A DNA stretch of 64,000 nt, taken from assembly GCF_041262165.1 (NCBI RefSeq), contig NZ_JBGCBY010000020.1:62001-126000 (forward strand), in the 5' to 3' direction. Made by a program: the position numbers and the translations under genes. The stretch comes from Streptacidiphilus sp041262165. GTDB taxonomy: Bacteria; Actinomycetota; Actinomycetes; Streptomycetales; Streptomycetaceae. Below, in pieces: positions 34,905 through 43,539 of the stretch; the first letter of the stretch is position 1, and each line of letters opens with the position of its first letter. Under the pieces are notes generated by a model, which was not told where the DNA came from, searched no databases, and saw nothing but the letters and a program-made list of their open reading frames with translations.

Positions 34905-35440
34905 GTGCGCCGTGCCCGTTCAAGGACTCGCGGCCGTTCGAGGGTCCGCGCCCGGCGATTGCGGATTCCGCGGGTCGTCGGCCGCAGATGCGCCTGCCTC
35001 GGTTGTCGAAGTGGCAGTCCCGACCGCACCCGGGCCGCAGGCCCGCAGCTCCCTGGCGCCACGGGGTGTGAGTGGAATTTCGGCGCCGCGGGAGGCCCGG
35101 CGGTCGCTGCGAGGTCCGCTCGCCGGTTCGGCCGGTTCGCCATCCCGGAAAGATCCACCCAGAGCCTTCCACGGAAGCGTCGGGAGATGATCGACACGGT
35201 TCCACACCCTTCCGCCCGGAGCCGCCCTCAGCCCTGATTCTCCACTGAACCATCCCGTGCTACCTCTCAAGCGCCGTGGCGACGGCGTGGGCCGGCGCCT
35301 CGGCTGTGGCCGAGCGCTCAGGTCTGGCGGGTCTGTGCGGACCCGGCGTCGCGCAGGTAGAGCACCACGGCGCAGGCCAGGATCCAGACGGTCAGTCGAA
35401 CCAGGGCTCCCCGGCCCAGGCCGGGTGCCGCCGGGCACGG
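34905..35440. other. Intergenic stretch without a supported gene
   Basis: Between GH15 and the STAS gene, both on minus. A 35-40-codon minus-strand piece near 35320-35430 reads RGALVRLTVWILACAVVLYL, a membrane helix, but has a stop just before it and no start. It may be a remnant or a very small membrane peptide. Nothing else was seen. Confidence 0.35.
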
Positions 35441-35800
35441 CTATCCGACGTTGTCCATGGGGTGCAGGCCGCTGACGGCCTGCTGCATGTCGCGGAACAG
35501 TGCGGTCCGGTCCAGACCGAGGACCTGGAGTATCCGCCGGTGCAGCGGTGAGGGGGCGGCCACGCATACCGGCACGCCTGCCTGTCGGCCTCGGTGCCAG
35601 GTCTCGGTGATCAACCCGCCGGCTTCGGAGCCGATGAAGGAGGTTCGGGTGAGGTCGAACACGACAGCTCGGAGCTCGGCCAGGCGGTCCCAGAGCTGGT
35701 CGCGCGCGCAGAGTGTGACCTGACCGATGTTGGCCAGGTCGACCTCGGGCGGCAGCGTGACAACCACGCAGCCCGGCAGGGTTCGAATGTGCAGTGACAC
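35441..35800 (-). CDS. STAS-domain anti-anti-sigma-like protein
   Basis: A 119-residue STAS protein. GTG 35800 has GGGAGG/GAGGG upstream. The fold is recognisable from VVVTLPPEVDLANIGQVTL, AVVFDLTRTSFIGSEAGGLI with the Ser of the usual phosphorylation site, and LHRRILQVLGLDRTALF. Such proteins bind anti-sigma HATPase kinases in partner-switching cascades. No sigma factor is adjacent; the HATPase at 19621 is a possible but unproven partner. Confidence 0.9.
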   Translation of the reverse strand: MSLHIRTLPGCVVVTLPPEVDLANIGQVTLCARDQLWDRLAELRAVVFDLTRTSFIGSEAGGLITETWHRGRQAGVPVCVAAPSPLHRRILQVLGLDRTALFRDMQQAVSGLHPMDNVG

Positions 35801-36184
35801 TGGCCCTCGCCTCCCGCGGCAGACCAAGGGGCCCGGCAGCAAATCCGGTCCAGTGAGACCCGTAGCTCCGGTTGCCCGGCGCCCCGGTCGGTTCCTCCGC
35901 GATGTCCCCACCTGGGACGGCGAAGCAGACGCGAAGGGCAACCACTCCCCGCGCCTGGCCAGGGGCGCGGGTCGGGACGCGGACGACCCCTTGCGTGTGG
36001 GGGGTGAGGCGATACCCGCGTCAGGCCGGGGAGCGCCTCGCTTCACACACCATGGCCACCGATTATTACCCCGATGCTTCCGATTCGTTTCGGGGGGCGT
36101 ACATTCCCCCCTATACGGACATTGCGCCCGCCCAGCAGAGGACCCCGGCCTCGACCAGACGGGGGCTCCGCTGGCGCTGTCGGC
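35801..36184. other. Intergenic stretch with possible IS605 end scar
   Basis: No gene recognised. At 36013-36031 the string TACCCGCGTCAGGCCGGGG resembles the hairpin at 26466-26490. Around 36060-36115 the sequence is relatively AT-rich for this genome, which may mark a promoter or a junction. Confidence 0.35.
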
Positions 36185-36429
36185 CTACAGCGTGAACAGC
36201 TTCGAGTCGCCCTGGTACTTGTTGGCAAGCGCGGTCACGTCCTGCGTCAGCCAGACCTCGTTGCCGTTGTTTTCAGCGCGTTAGAACGTGATGACGACCT
36301 TGCCGGGGAAGTGCTTGTGGGCGTAGTCGGCAAGGGCCAGGGGTGAGTCGGCGAACGAGTACCGTGCGCTGATCTCCACTTCCACACGAGCGCCTCGTGC
36401 TCATTCAGCCAACGCGGCTCATCCATGGT
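36185..36429 (-). pseudogene. Mosaic of gene remnants (MarR start, oxidoreductase end)
   Basis: On the minus strand, ATG near 36429 opens MDEPRWLNEHEALVW, the usual beginning of a MarR regulator. After about 16 codons the reading switches frame to ARYSFADSPLALADYAHKHF and ends PGKVVITF-stop at 36281, the typical C-terminus of a zinc-type alcohol dehydrogenase. A further fragment, NEVWLTQDVTALANKYQGD, ends at 36185. Large deletions must have fused these pieces. Confidence 0.6.
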
Positions 36430-36444
36430 GGGCATGCTACTAGG

Positions 36445-36459
36445 TTGATGTGTCATCAA
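36445..36459. promoter_or_regulatory. Orphan MarR-type operator
   Basis: TTGATGTGTCATCAA, perfect 6-bp arms around TGT, placed 16 nt upstream of the start of the broken MarR gene. It looks like the intact operator of a regulator that no longer exists. Confidence 0.5.
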
Positions 36460-36537
36460 ACCCGGCACCCTCTCGCCGACGACACCATGCGGTGGACGCG
36501 CCTGGCGGAACTGTTTCGGGCCGAGAAGGCCATCCAT

Positions 36538-36565
36538 CGGCATTGACAGGATCCCGTCAATGCCG
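36538..36565. promoter_or_regulatory. 28-bp palindrome upstream of second GH76 gene
   Basis: CGGCATTGAC (36538-36547) and GTCAATGCCG (36556-36565) are perfect 10-bp arms around AGGATCCC, giving a near-complete 28-bp palindrome. The inner 22 bp (36541-36562) match 18 of 22 positions of the element at 5805-5826. It ends 122 nt before the GH76 start. A TTGACA string inside the left arm could be a -35 box, but no convincing -10 follows. Confidence 0.65.
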
Positions 36566-36686
36566 ATTCACTTCCTTGGAGACAGGTATGGACCAATGCT
36601 CGGTTCTTGGTCTGCCTGCGGGGCGTCAGCCGATCGGCGCACCCGCTGGCCGGCGTCCCCCCATCGCGGAATCGAGGCGAGTTTCG

Positions 36687-38549
36687 ATGTCCTTACGCGG
36701 TGCCGCCATCGTTGTCGGGGTTCCACGGCTGCTCAGCTTCCTGCTGACGGCCGTCTTCGTGGCTATCGCACTGGTCCCGGCCGCGACGCCCGCCACCGCC
36801 GCCACCACGGTGTGCGTCCTGGCCTGTGACACCCGAGATCCCTCGCTGGCCCAGCAGGAAAGCTTTCCGGTGCCGAACAAGGACCTCAACGGCCGTCGCC
36901 TCGAACTTCACGTGTCCGATGCGGACGACATGGCGTGGGCCAGCATCGACGGCGGTGTGACCGGCGATTCGGTGTGGCTGGACCGCTCCTGGAACGGCGG
37001 TGCCACCTGGGAGGGACTGCTGGGCAAGGCGAGCATCCCGGGCACCTGGACCGGCACCAGGACGTTGATGTACAACATCACCGACCCCCGCAACCACAGA
37101 CGCGCACTGGTCCGGGCCTGCGGCGACGCAGCCGCCGTCGGCTGTACGAACTGGGCCTACCCCACTGTCTGCGACACGCTCTGCGACGGCACAGATCCCG
37201 CCCAGGCGGCCGGCGACGACCAGCCGGTACCCTCGTCTACCCTGTACGGCCGCACCATCCGGTTGCATGTCGACCAGAGGAACTCCACGGCCTGGGCGAG
37301 CATCGACTCAGGCGGCGCCGGTGACGAGATCTGGCTCGACCGCTCCTGGGACGGCGGCGCGACCTGGCCGGACGGCTCCTCGCTCGGCCGCACCAGCACA
37401 CCGTCCGGAGCCACCGCGACCCGCACCGCGATGTATGCCACCCGCGACCCGCGCGGTCTCCTCTACGGCGGCGCGGTACGCGCCTGCGGCCGTGAGGCCA
37501 GCCACCAGGAGGGCAGTTGCACCGCGTGGGTCCGCCCCGCCCCGACCCGGGCGCGCGCGGCGGCGGACGCGCTGATGTCCTCGTACGACCCGTACAACGG
37601 CTGGTGGCCGAGCAGTTGGTGGAACTCCGCGGCCACCCTCACCTCCCTCATCGACTTCGCCAAGACCACCGGCACGCACGACTACGACTGGGTCGTCGCG
37701 CGCACCTTCGACCAGAACAAGGGCACCTTCGCCGCCGGCGTGCGCAGCTCGGACGCGATCGAGGGCGACTTCATCAGCCGGGCCAACGACGACGCCGGCT
37801 GGTGGGCCATCGCCTGGCTGGACGCGTACGACTACACAGGCAACTCCCGCTATCTGCACGAGGCGGTCACCATCGCCAATTACGTCCAGCAATACTGGGA
37901 CGCCGGGACCTGCGGCGGCGGCGTGTGGTGGGACCGCGAGCGCACGTACAAGAACGCGGTGACGAACGGACAGTACCTCTGGCTGACCACGGCGCTGCAT
38001 CAGCGCATCCCGGGCGACACCCTATGGCTCCAGCGGGCGCAGACGGCTGCGGCCTGGTACAGGTCCAGCGGGATGATCAACTCGTCGGGGCTGGTGAACG
38101 ACGGGTTGACCTCGGCGTGTGGCAACAACGGCAGCACCGTGTGGAGTTACAACCAAGGGCTCGCCATCGGCGGCTTCACCGAGCTGTGGAAGACGACCGG
38201 TGACAACTCGCTGCTGACCACCGCGCGCACACTGGCCGACGCCGCCATCAGCAGCCCGACGCTGACCAGCGGGGGAGTGCTTACCGAGTCCTGCGACATC
38301 GGCTCGGCCTCCTGCGACGACAACCAGAAGCAGTTCAAAGGCATCTTCATGCGACACTTCGCCGACCTCGCGAAGGCCACCGGCTCCAGCACCTACCTGA
38401 GCTACGTCCAGAAGCAGTCGGACACCCTGTGGGCGCAGGACCGCAGCCCGGTCAACGTCCTCGGCGAGCGCTGGGCCGGCACCAGCCCCGACCCGAGCGA
38501 CTGGCGCACCCAGGCCAGCGCCCTCGGCGCGCTCACCGCCGCAGGCTAA
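36687..38549 (+). CDS. Secreted GH76 alpha-1,6-mannanase with duplicated N-terminal module
   Basis: A 620-residue secreted enzyme. ATG 36687 is chosen because GAGGCGA precedes it; the signal peptide (residues 1-39, ATA-A) follows. Two tandem Cys-rich beta modules, about 43-155 and 156-275, each carry an ACD/LCD...DP start, WASIDxG, and an Asp-box-like SWNGGATW or SWDGGATW. The GH76 domain follows, with the catalytic aspartate pair in RANDDAGWWAIAWLDAYD and CGGGVWWDRERTYKNAV. It is a paralogue of 5979-7442, which has one module. Expected to cut alpha-1,6-mannan of fungal walls. Confidence 0.92.
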   Translation: MSLRGAAIVVGVPRLLSFLLTAVFVAIALVPAATPATAATTVCVLACDTRDPSLAQQESFPVPNKDLNGRRLELHVSDADDMAWASIDGGVTGDSVWLDRSWNGGATWEGLLGKASIPGTWTGTRTLMYNITDPRNHRRALVRACGDAAAVGCTNWAYPTVCDTLCDGTDPAQAAGDDQPVPSSTLYGRTIRLHVDQRNSTAWASIDSGGAGDEIWLDRSWDGGATWPDGSSLGRTSTPSGATATRTAMYATRDPRGLLYGGAVRACGREASHQEGSCTAWVRPAPTRARAAADALMSSYDPYNGWWPSSWWNSAATLTSLIDFAKTTGTHDYDWVVARTFDQNKGTFAAGVRSSDAIEGDFISRANDDAGWWAIAWLDAYDYTGNSRYLHEAVTIANYVQQYWDAGTCGGGVWWDRERTYKNAVTNGQYLWLTTALHQRIPGDTLWLQRAQTAAAWYRSSGMINSSGLVNDGLTSACGNNGSTVWSYNQGLAIGGFTELWKTTGDNSLLTTARTLADAAISSPTLTSGGVLTESCDIGSASCDDNQKQFKGIFMRHFADLAKATGSSTYLSYVQKQSDTLWAQDRSPVNVLGERWAGTSPDPSDWRTQASALGALTAAG

Positions 38550-38964
38550 CGGCCGGGAATGCCTACACGCGCGGGTTTCGGGAGCCGGCCGCCCAATACC
38601 GATGACGAACACCCTGCAGCGGCAGTGAGCGTAGGACGTACGGCCTGGCCCTCCAATCCCGGAAGGAGGGTGACTTCGCGTCTGGCCGGCAGCCGGAACT
38701 CGGGTTGGTGTACCTCGGCGAACCTCAACGCCGGGTGAATCACCCCGAGGCCTCCTGACATCTGTTGTTGTTCTGCTGCGGCGCGCTTCGGATCGGCGTT
38801 GCGGTGGAAGCGCACCGCCGCGGACAGCCGCAACACCGCGGCTCGCAGGGCGAGAGCGGTGCGGTCGACGTCCTCGGCGGCGTTCCACCTCCAGCGCCAA
38901 ATGATCCGCGGTGCCGACTGGCGACCGGTTACCTCGGTCCTCAACTCCGGCTTGTGGGTGGTGG
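38550..38964. other. Intergenic region between convergent genes
   Basis: A minus-strand frame here (LALRAAVLRLSAAVRFHRNA) looks weakly coding, but no start or family was found. Short arms CGGCCGG/CCGGCCG just after the GH76 stop (about 38552-38594) might form a terminator with a long loop. Nothing else is supported. Confidence 0.35.
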
Positions 38965-40833
38965 TCAGCGTTGGTGGACTTCGAGGAAGGTGCGTACTGC
39001 TGATTCGAGGGCGCCTTCGATCCAGGCGGCTTTGAGGCTGGTGTGTTCGCCGGCGAAGTGGATGCGTCCTTCGACGGTACGGGACGCGGCGTGTAGTTCG
39101 TGGAGTTGGCCGGGGGTGAAGATGACGGCCTCGCCGAGGGCGTAGCGTGCGCGGGCCCACGACTGGGTGGCACCGACGCCGGTGTATTCACGGCGTACGA
39201 CAGGGCCGAACATGCGTTCCATGTCGTTGAGGGCGAAGGCGTAGCGTTCGCCGTCGGTCAGGGAGTCCCAGCGGATGGCGTCGTCGGACCAGGTGTAGGC
39301 GGCCAGGACGACGCCGCCCTTGGATCCTGGGGGGGATTGGGAGGGGAAGTAGGTGAAGCGGCTGGGGCTGTCGGACACGCAGCCGCCGCCGGTGAAGCCG
39401 CCTGGTCCCTGTTCCCAGAAGCGGGTCTTGAATTCGAGGAGGACCTTGGTGGCGCTGTCGTAGTGCAGTTCGGTGACCGCGCGGCGCTTGGGGTAGGACA
39501 TGGGGGGTTCGACGGTGCAGAACCGCAGGGCGCTGAAGGGGATGGTGACGATGGCGTAGTCGCCCTCGTAGACGTCCGTCGGCGTGGTGGGGGAGCCGTC
39601 GCAGGAGTCCTCGGTCCCGCTCTCGGCGGTGGTCTCGACGCGGACACCGGTCTGGCTGTGGACCAGGCGGGTCATCCGGCGGCCCATCGTGATGTCGTCG
39701 CGCAGGGGTGCGGCCAGGGCGTCGGTCAGCGAGGCGGTGCCGCCCTCCAACTCCCAGTAGCGGTTGGTCGGGGAGATGATGGCGCGGTCCATCAGGGTGG
39801 GGATCAGCGAGTAGTGCAGCCGCGAGGTGAGGTTCTCCAGGGTGCCGGCGGCTTGGACCTGCGCCGGGCTCCAGCCGGCCTCCTCGACCAGGTAGCGGTG
39901 GGTGGAGTGGCCGTCGTACTGGTGAAGGACCTTCGTCCAGCCGTCCAGCTGCGCGGTGATGGTGCCGGTGGTGGGGACGGTCACCTTCCGCAGCGCCTGG
40001 TCCAGGGCCTGGGACATGGTGGTGGCGGTGGTGGCGGTGAAGCTGGCGTTGATGTCGGCGGGCGCGGTCGCGTAGGCGGCGCGGCTGGTCTGCCGGCTGT
40101 TGACCAGGATCTGGGTGCGGTTGGCGGCGGGTGGGGCTTTGAAGGTGCCGTCGTCCTTGCCGTTGGTCCAGGTCTGGCCGGTGAACGCCCGGTAGGTGAC
40201 CGGTGGAGTGGTGCCGGTGGGCTGCGCGCCGGGGGTGATGTCGGCGTTGTAGAACAGGTGCCGCTGCACACCGAGTTTGTCGGCCAGGGCCAGGACCAGG
40301 GGGTGGAAGTCGGGCAGGCGCATCGCGCCGGCCTCGGCATGCAGGGCCTTGTCGGCGAAGATCCCACGGAAAGTCTTGATGCGGCCGCCGACCCGGTTGC
40401 CGTTGGCCTCGATGACCACGACCTGGTGCCCGGCCGCCTTCAGCAAGGTGGCGGCGGTCAGCCCGGCTACGCCGGCGCCGATGACCAGGACCTTCTTGGC
40501 CGTGGTCGGCGGTGCGGGCGGGAGCTTGCCGTCGATCAGTACGTTCAGGTACAGCAGTTTCAGGTCGCTGCCGTCGTCGCCTACCAGGAGCAGTTTGCGG
40601 GCCAGGTCCCGGCTGGCGGCGGGGTCGGCGCCGCCGGGGAAGTTCTCGGGTGAGGTGGCCGGCGCCGGGACGGGAGTGGTGCCCGGCCGGACCTGCGGGG
40701 CACCGGTGAAGGCGGTGCTGCTGGTCAGGGCGGCCAGGGCGGCGGCCGAGCCGAGGAAGGCGCGGCGGCCGACACCGGCGCCACTTCCTGTTCCTGTCGG
40801 GGCGTCAGGGGAAGGGATCACGCGCTGGGACAT
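38965..40833 (-). CDS. Tat-exported L-glutamate-oxidase-like flavin amine oxidase
   Basis: A 622-residue FAD enzyme with a twin-arginine signal (GVGRRAFLGSAAALAAL, RR at 23-24), so folded export is expected. FAD motif VIGAGVAGLTAATLLKAAGH at about 117, then NRVGGRIKTF, AEAGAMRLPDFHPL, YWELEGGTASL, IVTIPFSALRF and a terminal FAGEHTSLKAAWIEGA. These blocks agree closely with Streptomyces L-glutamate oxidase, which makes 2-oxoglutarate, ammonia and H2O2 outside the cell. The substrate could be another L-amino acid. A GGAGAGCGC ribosome site supports the start. Confidence 0.9.
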   Translation of the reverse strand: MSQRVIPSPDAPTGTGSGAGVGRRAFLGSAAALAALTSSTAFTGAPQVRPGTTPVPAPATSPENFPGGADPAASRDLARKLLLVGDDGSDLKLLYLNVLIDGKLPPAPPTTAKKVLVIGAGVAGLTAATLLKAAGHQVVVIEANGNRVGGRIKTFRGIFADKALHAEAGAMRLPDFHPLVLALADKLGVQRHLFYNADITPGAQPTGTTPPVTYRAFTGQTWTNGKDDGTFKAPPAANRTQILVNSRQTSRAAYATAPADINASFTATTATTMSQALDQALRKVTVPTTGTITAQLDGWTKVLHQYDGHSTHRYLVEEAGWSPAQVQAAGTLENLTSRLHYSLIPTLMDRAIISPTNRYWELEGGTASLTDALAAPLRDDITMGRRMTRLVHSQTGVRVETTAESGTEDSCDGSPTTPTDVYEGDYAIVTIPFSALRFCTVEPPMSYPKRRAVTELHYDSATKVLLEFKTRFWEQGPGGFTGGGCVSDSPSRFTYFPSQSPPGSKGGVVLAAYTWSDDAIRWDSLTDGERYAFALNDMERMFGPVVRREYTGVGATQSWARARYALGEAVIFTPGQLHELHAASRTVEGRIHFAGEHTSLKAAWIEGALESAVRTFLEVHQR

Positions 40834-41103
40834 GCGCTCTCCGGGAGGGACGTGGGTGGCGGAGCGGACACGACGTCAACACCGTCGCGCGCCGAACGGC
40901 ACGCTGCGCCGCCACGATTCCCCCGCCCGAGTGATCCGACCCTGGGTCGGGCACATGTTCCATCGCGCCTGGCCACCATCCCAGCGGTACTGCTCGCCGG
41001 CACACCAGGGCGGCTGCCGCTGCCGCAGGTCAACCTGCCGTACGCAACCGGCCAGGGGCGCCGCTGGGGTTCGCGGAAGGGTCGCCTTCCCTCGATCAAG
41101 GGT

Positions 41104-41161
41104 CGTTCACTAAAACGAACGCTAGGTTCGCCATCTCGATACGGTTCGGTATAGTGAACGC
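41104..41161 (+). promoter_or_regulatory. Operator array and leaderless promoter of alaX operon
   Basis: Perfect 9-bp arms CGTTCACTA (41104-41112) and TAGTGAACG (41152-41160) bracket additional GAAC/GTTC half-sites (CGAACGCTAGGTTCG at 41116-41130, GGTTCG at 41143). A TATAGT -10 box (41150-41155) lies 6 nt before ATG 41162, so transcription probably starts at the A of the start codon, giving a leaderless mRNA. The right arm overlaps the -10, so a bound repressor would block transcription. The regulator encoded second in the operon is the obvious candidate. Confidence 0.6.
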
Positions 41162-41884
41162 ATGGTTCATTCAATAGGGACTCTTCGGGTAGGCGCACAG
41201 GTCAGCGCCTACCTCGATGACACCTACCTGGAGCAGGTCGATACGCGGGTGATCGCGGTCGGCGCGAGGGAGGGGACGCCATGGGCGGCCGTCGAGCACT
41301 GCCTGTTCCATCCGCAGGGCGGGGGCCAGCCCGCCGACCGAGGGTGGCTGGAGGACACGGAGATCATCCCGGTCCGGGACCGCGAGTCGGGACTGGTCGT
41401 GGCGATGGCGCCCGAGGGCGGCAGCCTTCTGCCCCTCGCCGAGGGGCAGAAGGTGCGAGCCCGGATCGACCTTCAGACCCGGACAGCTCACGCCGCGCTG
41501 CACACGGCCGGACACCTCGTCGAAGCGGTCGGGCGGATGCAGGGGTGGAAGATGGTCGGCAGCAACCATTTTCCGGGTCAGGCACGCATCGAGTTCCAGG
41601 CGCCCCAGACGGACGCGTGGCTGGCCGACCCGGAAGGGCGGGAGGGGGTGACTGCCGCGCTGCGCGCCGCGGCGGCAGCGGCGGTCGCTGACGACCTGCC
41701 GGTCTTCGCACAGTGCCTCGCCGACGGGCGGCGCGTGGTGCGCCTGGACGCGCTGCACGCTGCGCCGTGCGGGGGCACGCACGTGCGCAGCCTCGGCCAC
41801 CTGGCCGAAGTGGTGCTGCCGACGCTGAAGGTCAAGAAGGGCCGCATCCGCGTGTCCTACAGCGCAACGCACAGGAGCCGCTGA
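41162..41884 (+). CDS. AlaX-type alanyl-tRNA editing protein
   Basis: A 240-residue free-standing editing domain homologous to the AlaRS editing module, which removes Ser or Gly wrongly attached to tRNA-Ala. The zinc site is visible as HAALHTAGHLVEA (HxxxH) and CGGTHVRSLGHLAEV (CxxxH). Length agrees with AlaX-M. ATG 41162 directly follows a -10 box, so translation is probably leaderless. It overlaps the next gene by one base (TGATG). Together with the threonine aldolase gene it points to Ser/Thr/Gly/Ala metabolism. Confidence 0.92.
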   Translation: MVHSIGTLRVGAQVSAYLDDTYLEQVDTRVIAVGAREGTPWAAVEHCLFHPQGGGQPADRGWLEDTEIIPVRDRESGLVVAMAPEGGSLLPLAEGQKVRARIDLQTRTAHAALHTAGHLVEAVGRMQGWKMVGSNHFPGQARIEFQAPQTDAWLADPEGREGVTAALRAAAAAAVADDLPVFAQCLADGRRVVRLDALHAAPCGGTHVRSLGHLAEVVLPTLKVKKGRIRVSYSATHRSR

Positions 41885-42459
41885 TGACGCCCCCGCCGCC
41901 CGGCCGCCAGCCAGTGAGCAGTACCGCAGCCGCGGTCGGCGCGAAGATCCGCTTGCGCCGCCAGCAGCGCGGCATGAGCGCCGCCGAGATGGCCCGGCGC
42001 GCCGGGCTGAGCAAGGCCACGCTGTCGCAGCTGGAGGCTGGCAACGGCAATCCGACGATCGACACCCTGGATGCGATCGCAATCGCCTTGCGGATCCCGA
42101 TCGCTGACCTGCTGGCGCGTGACGCCGACACCGGGCCGGTCTTCCGGCCCGGCACGGACAGCGAGCCCGGCGAGGTCTCCCGGGAACTGCTGCGCCGCAT
42201 CAGCAGCGGCAACAGCCTGGAGATCTGGCGGCTGCGCATTCCGCCCGAGACGGAGCTGTCCGGCGTGCCGCACGCCACCGGCACCATCGAGCACCTGCTC
42301 ATTGCCACCGGGCACGTCACCGCCGGCCCGGTCGACGCCCCGCAGGACCTGGGCCCAGGCGACATGCTCGCCTTCGCCGGGGACGCCCCGCATTTCTACC
42401 GCACCGGCGCCGAGGAAGTGGATATCACCGTGGTCTTCGCCTCTCCCATCAGTACCTGA
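41884..42459 (+). CDS. XRE-family regulator with C-terminal cupin
   Basis: A 191-residue regulator: residues about 15-75 are an XRE helix-turn-helix (IRLRRQQRGMSAAEMARRAG, LSKATLSQLEAGNGNPTIDT), and the C-terminal half is a small cupin sensor domain (TGTIEHLLIATGHVTAGPVD, LGPGDMLAFAGDAPHFYRT). Such proteins often sense amino acids. It is translationally coupled to alaX and followed by the aldolase gene. It probably binds the inverted repeats before alaX to control its own operon. Confidence 0.92.
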   Translation: MTPPPPGRQPVSSTAAAVGAKIRLRRQQRGMSAAEMARRAGLSKATLSQLEAGNGNPTIDTLDAIAIALRIPIADLLARDADTGPVFRPGTDSEPGEVSRELLRRISSGNSLEIWRLRIPPETELSGVPHATGTIEHLLIATGHVTAGPVDAPQDLGPGDMLAFAGDAPHFYRTGAEEVDITVVFASPIST

Positions 42460-42478
42460 TACCAAGGAAGACCCCCTC

Positions 42479-43539
42479 ATGGGCACCAGTATCGCCACCA
42501 CCCCCTCCAGCCGTGCCTTCATCAGCGACAACATGGCCGGGGCATCCCCGCAGATAGCCCAGGCCGTCGCCGACGCGGCCGCCGGGCAGGTCCTGCCGTA
42601 CGGCAACGACCCCTTCACCGACAGCGCCCGCCGCAGGCTCAGCGGGATCTTCGAGCGGGAGGTCGATGTCTTCCCGGTCTCCACCGGGTCCGCCGCCAAC
42701 GGCCTGAGCCTGGCCGCCCTCACTCCGCCATGGGGCAGCGTGCTCTCTCACCCCGACAGCCACATCAACCACGACGAATGCGGTGCCCCGGAGTTCTTCA
42801 CCAACGGCGCCAAGCTCGTCGGTGTCCCAGGCCCCCACAGCAAGATCGACCCCGAAGCGCTGCGGGCGGCGGTCCGCCGCCGGGCCGGTGACGTGCACAG
42901 CGTGCAGCCGTCCGCGGTGAGCATCAGCCAGGCCACCGAGAGTGGCAGCGTCTACACCCTGGAGGAGATCCGCCGCCTGTCCGCCATCGCCAAGGACGCA
43001 GGACTGCGCGTTCACATGGACGGCGCGCGCTTTGCCAACGCCCTTGACCATCTCTGCGCCACCCCGGCCGAGATGACCTGGAAGCCGGCATCGACGTCCT
43101 GTCCTTCGGCGCCACCAAGAACGGCGCGATGACCGCCGACGCCATCGTTTCCTTCGACCCCGCGCTCGCCACCGAGCTCGCCTTCCGCGCCAAGCGCGCC
43201 GGCCAGCTCGCCTCCAAGATGCGCTTCCACGCGGCCCAGATCGACGCGTACCTCACCGACGGCCTGTGGCTGCACAACGCCCGCCAGGCCAACGAGATGG
43301 CCGCCCGCCTCGGCAACGGCCTCAAGGCCGTACCCGGCACCGGCCTTCTGGCCACGCCGCAGGCCAACATCCTCTTCTGCCGCTTGCCCCAGCAGGTCAC
43401 CGAAGGACTCCGCGCCGAGGGCTACGCCTTTTACCATGACCGCTGGGAACCGGGGATCGTCCGGTTCGTCACCGCCTTCTCCCACAGCGCGGATGACATC
43501 GACCAGCTCCTCGACGCGGTCCGCCGCCACAGCCGCTGA
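42479..43539 (+). pseudogene. Low-specificity L-threonine aldolase, frameshifted
   Basis: PLP enzyme that splits L-threonine to glycine and acetaldehyde. ATG 42479 has AAGGAAG upstream. The N-terminal part reads well (DNMAGASPQIAQAVADAAAG, HINHDECGAPEFF, VHMDGARFANALDHL). After MTWK at 43084 one base is missing: adding a G restores AGIDVLSFGATKNG, which contains the PLP-binding lysine, and joins the rest (TADAIVSFDPALA to the end at 43539). Without that base the protein ends early and lacks the lysine, so the gene is dead unless this is a sequencing error. A separate start at 43129 would yield only the C-terminal third. Confidence 0.88.

Noticed and set aside
39100..40653. 517-codon open frame on the plus strand
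   Set aside because: Complement of the flavin amine oxidase gene; Gly/Val-rich shadow with no motif.
43129..43539. Independent gene starting at ATG 43129
   Set aside because: It is the C-terminal third of threonine aldolase after a one-base loss and has no ribosome site.
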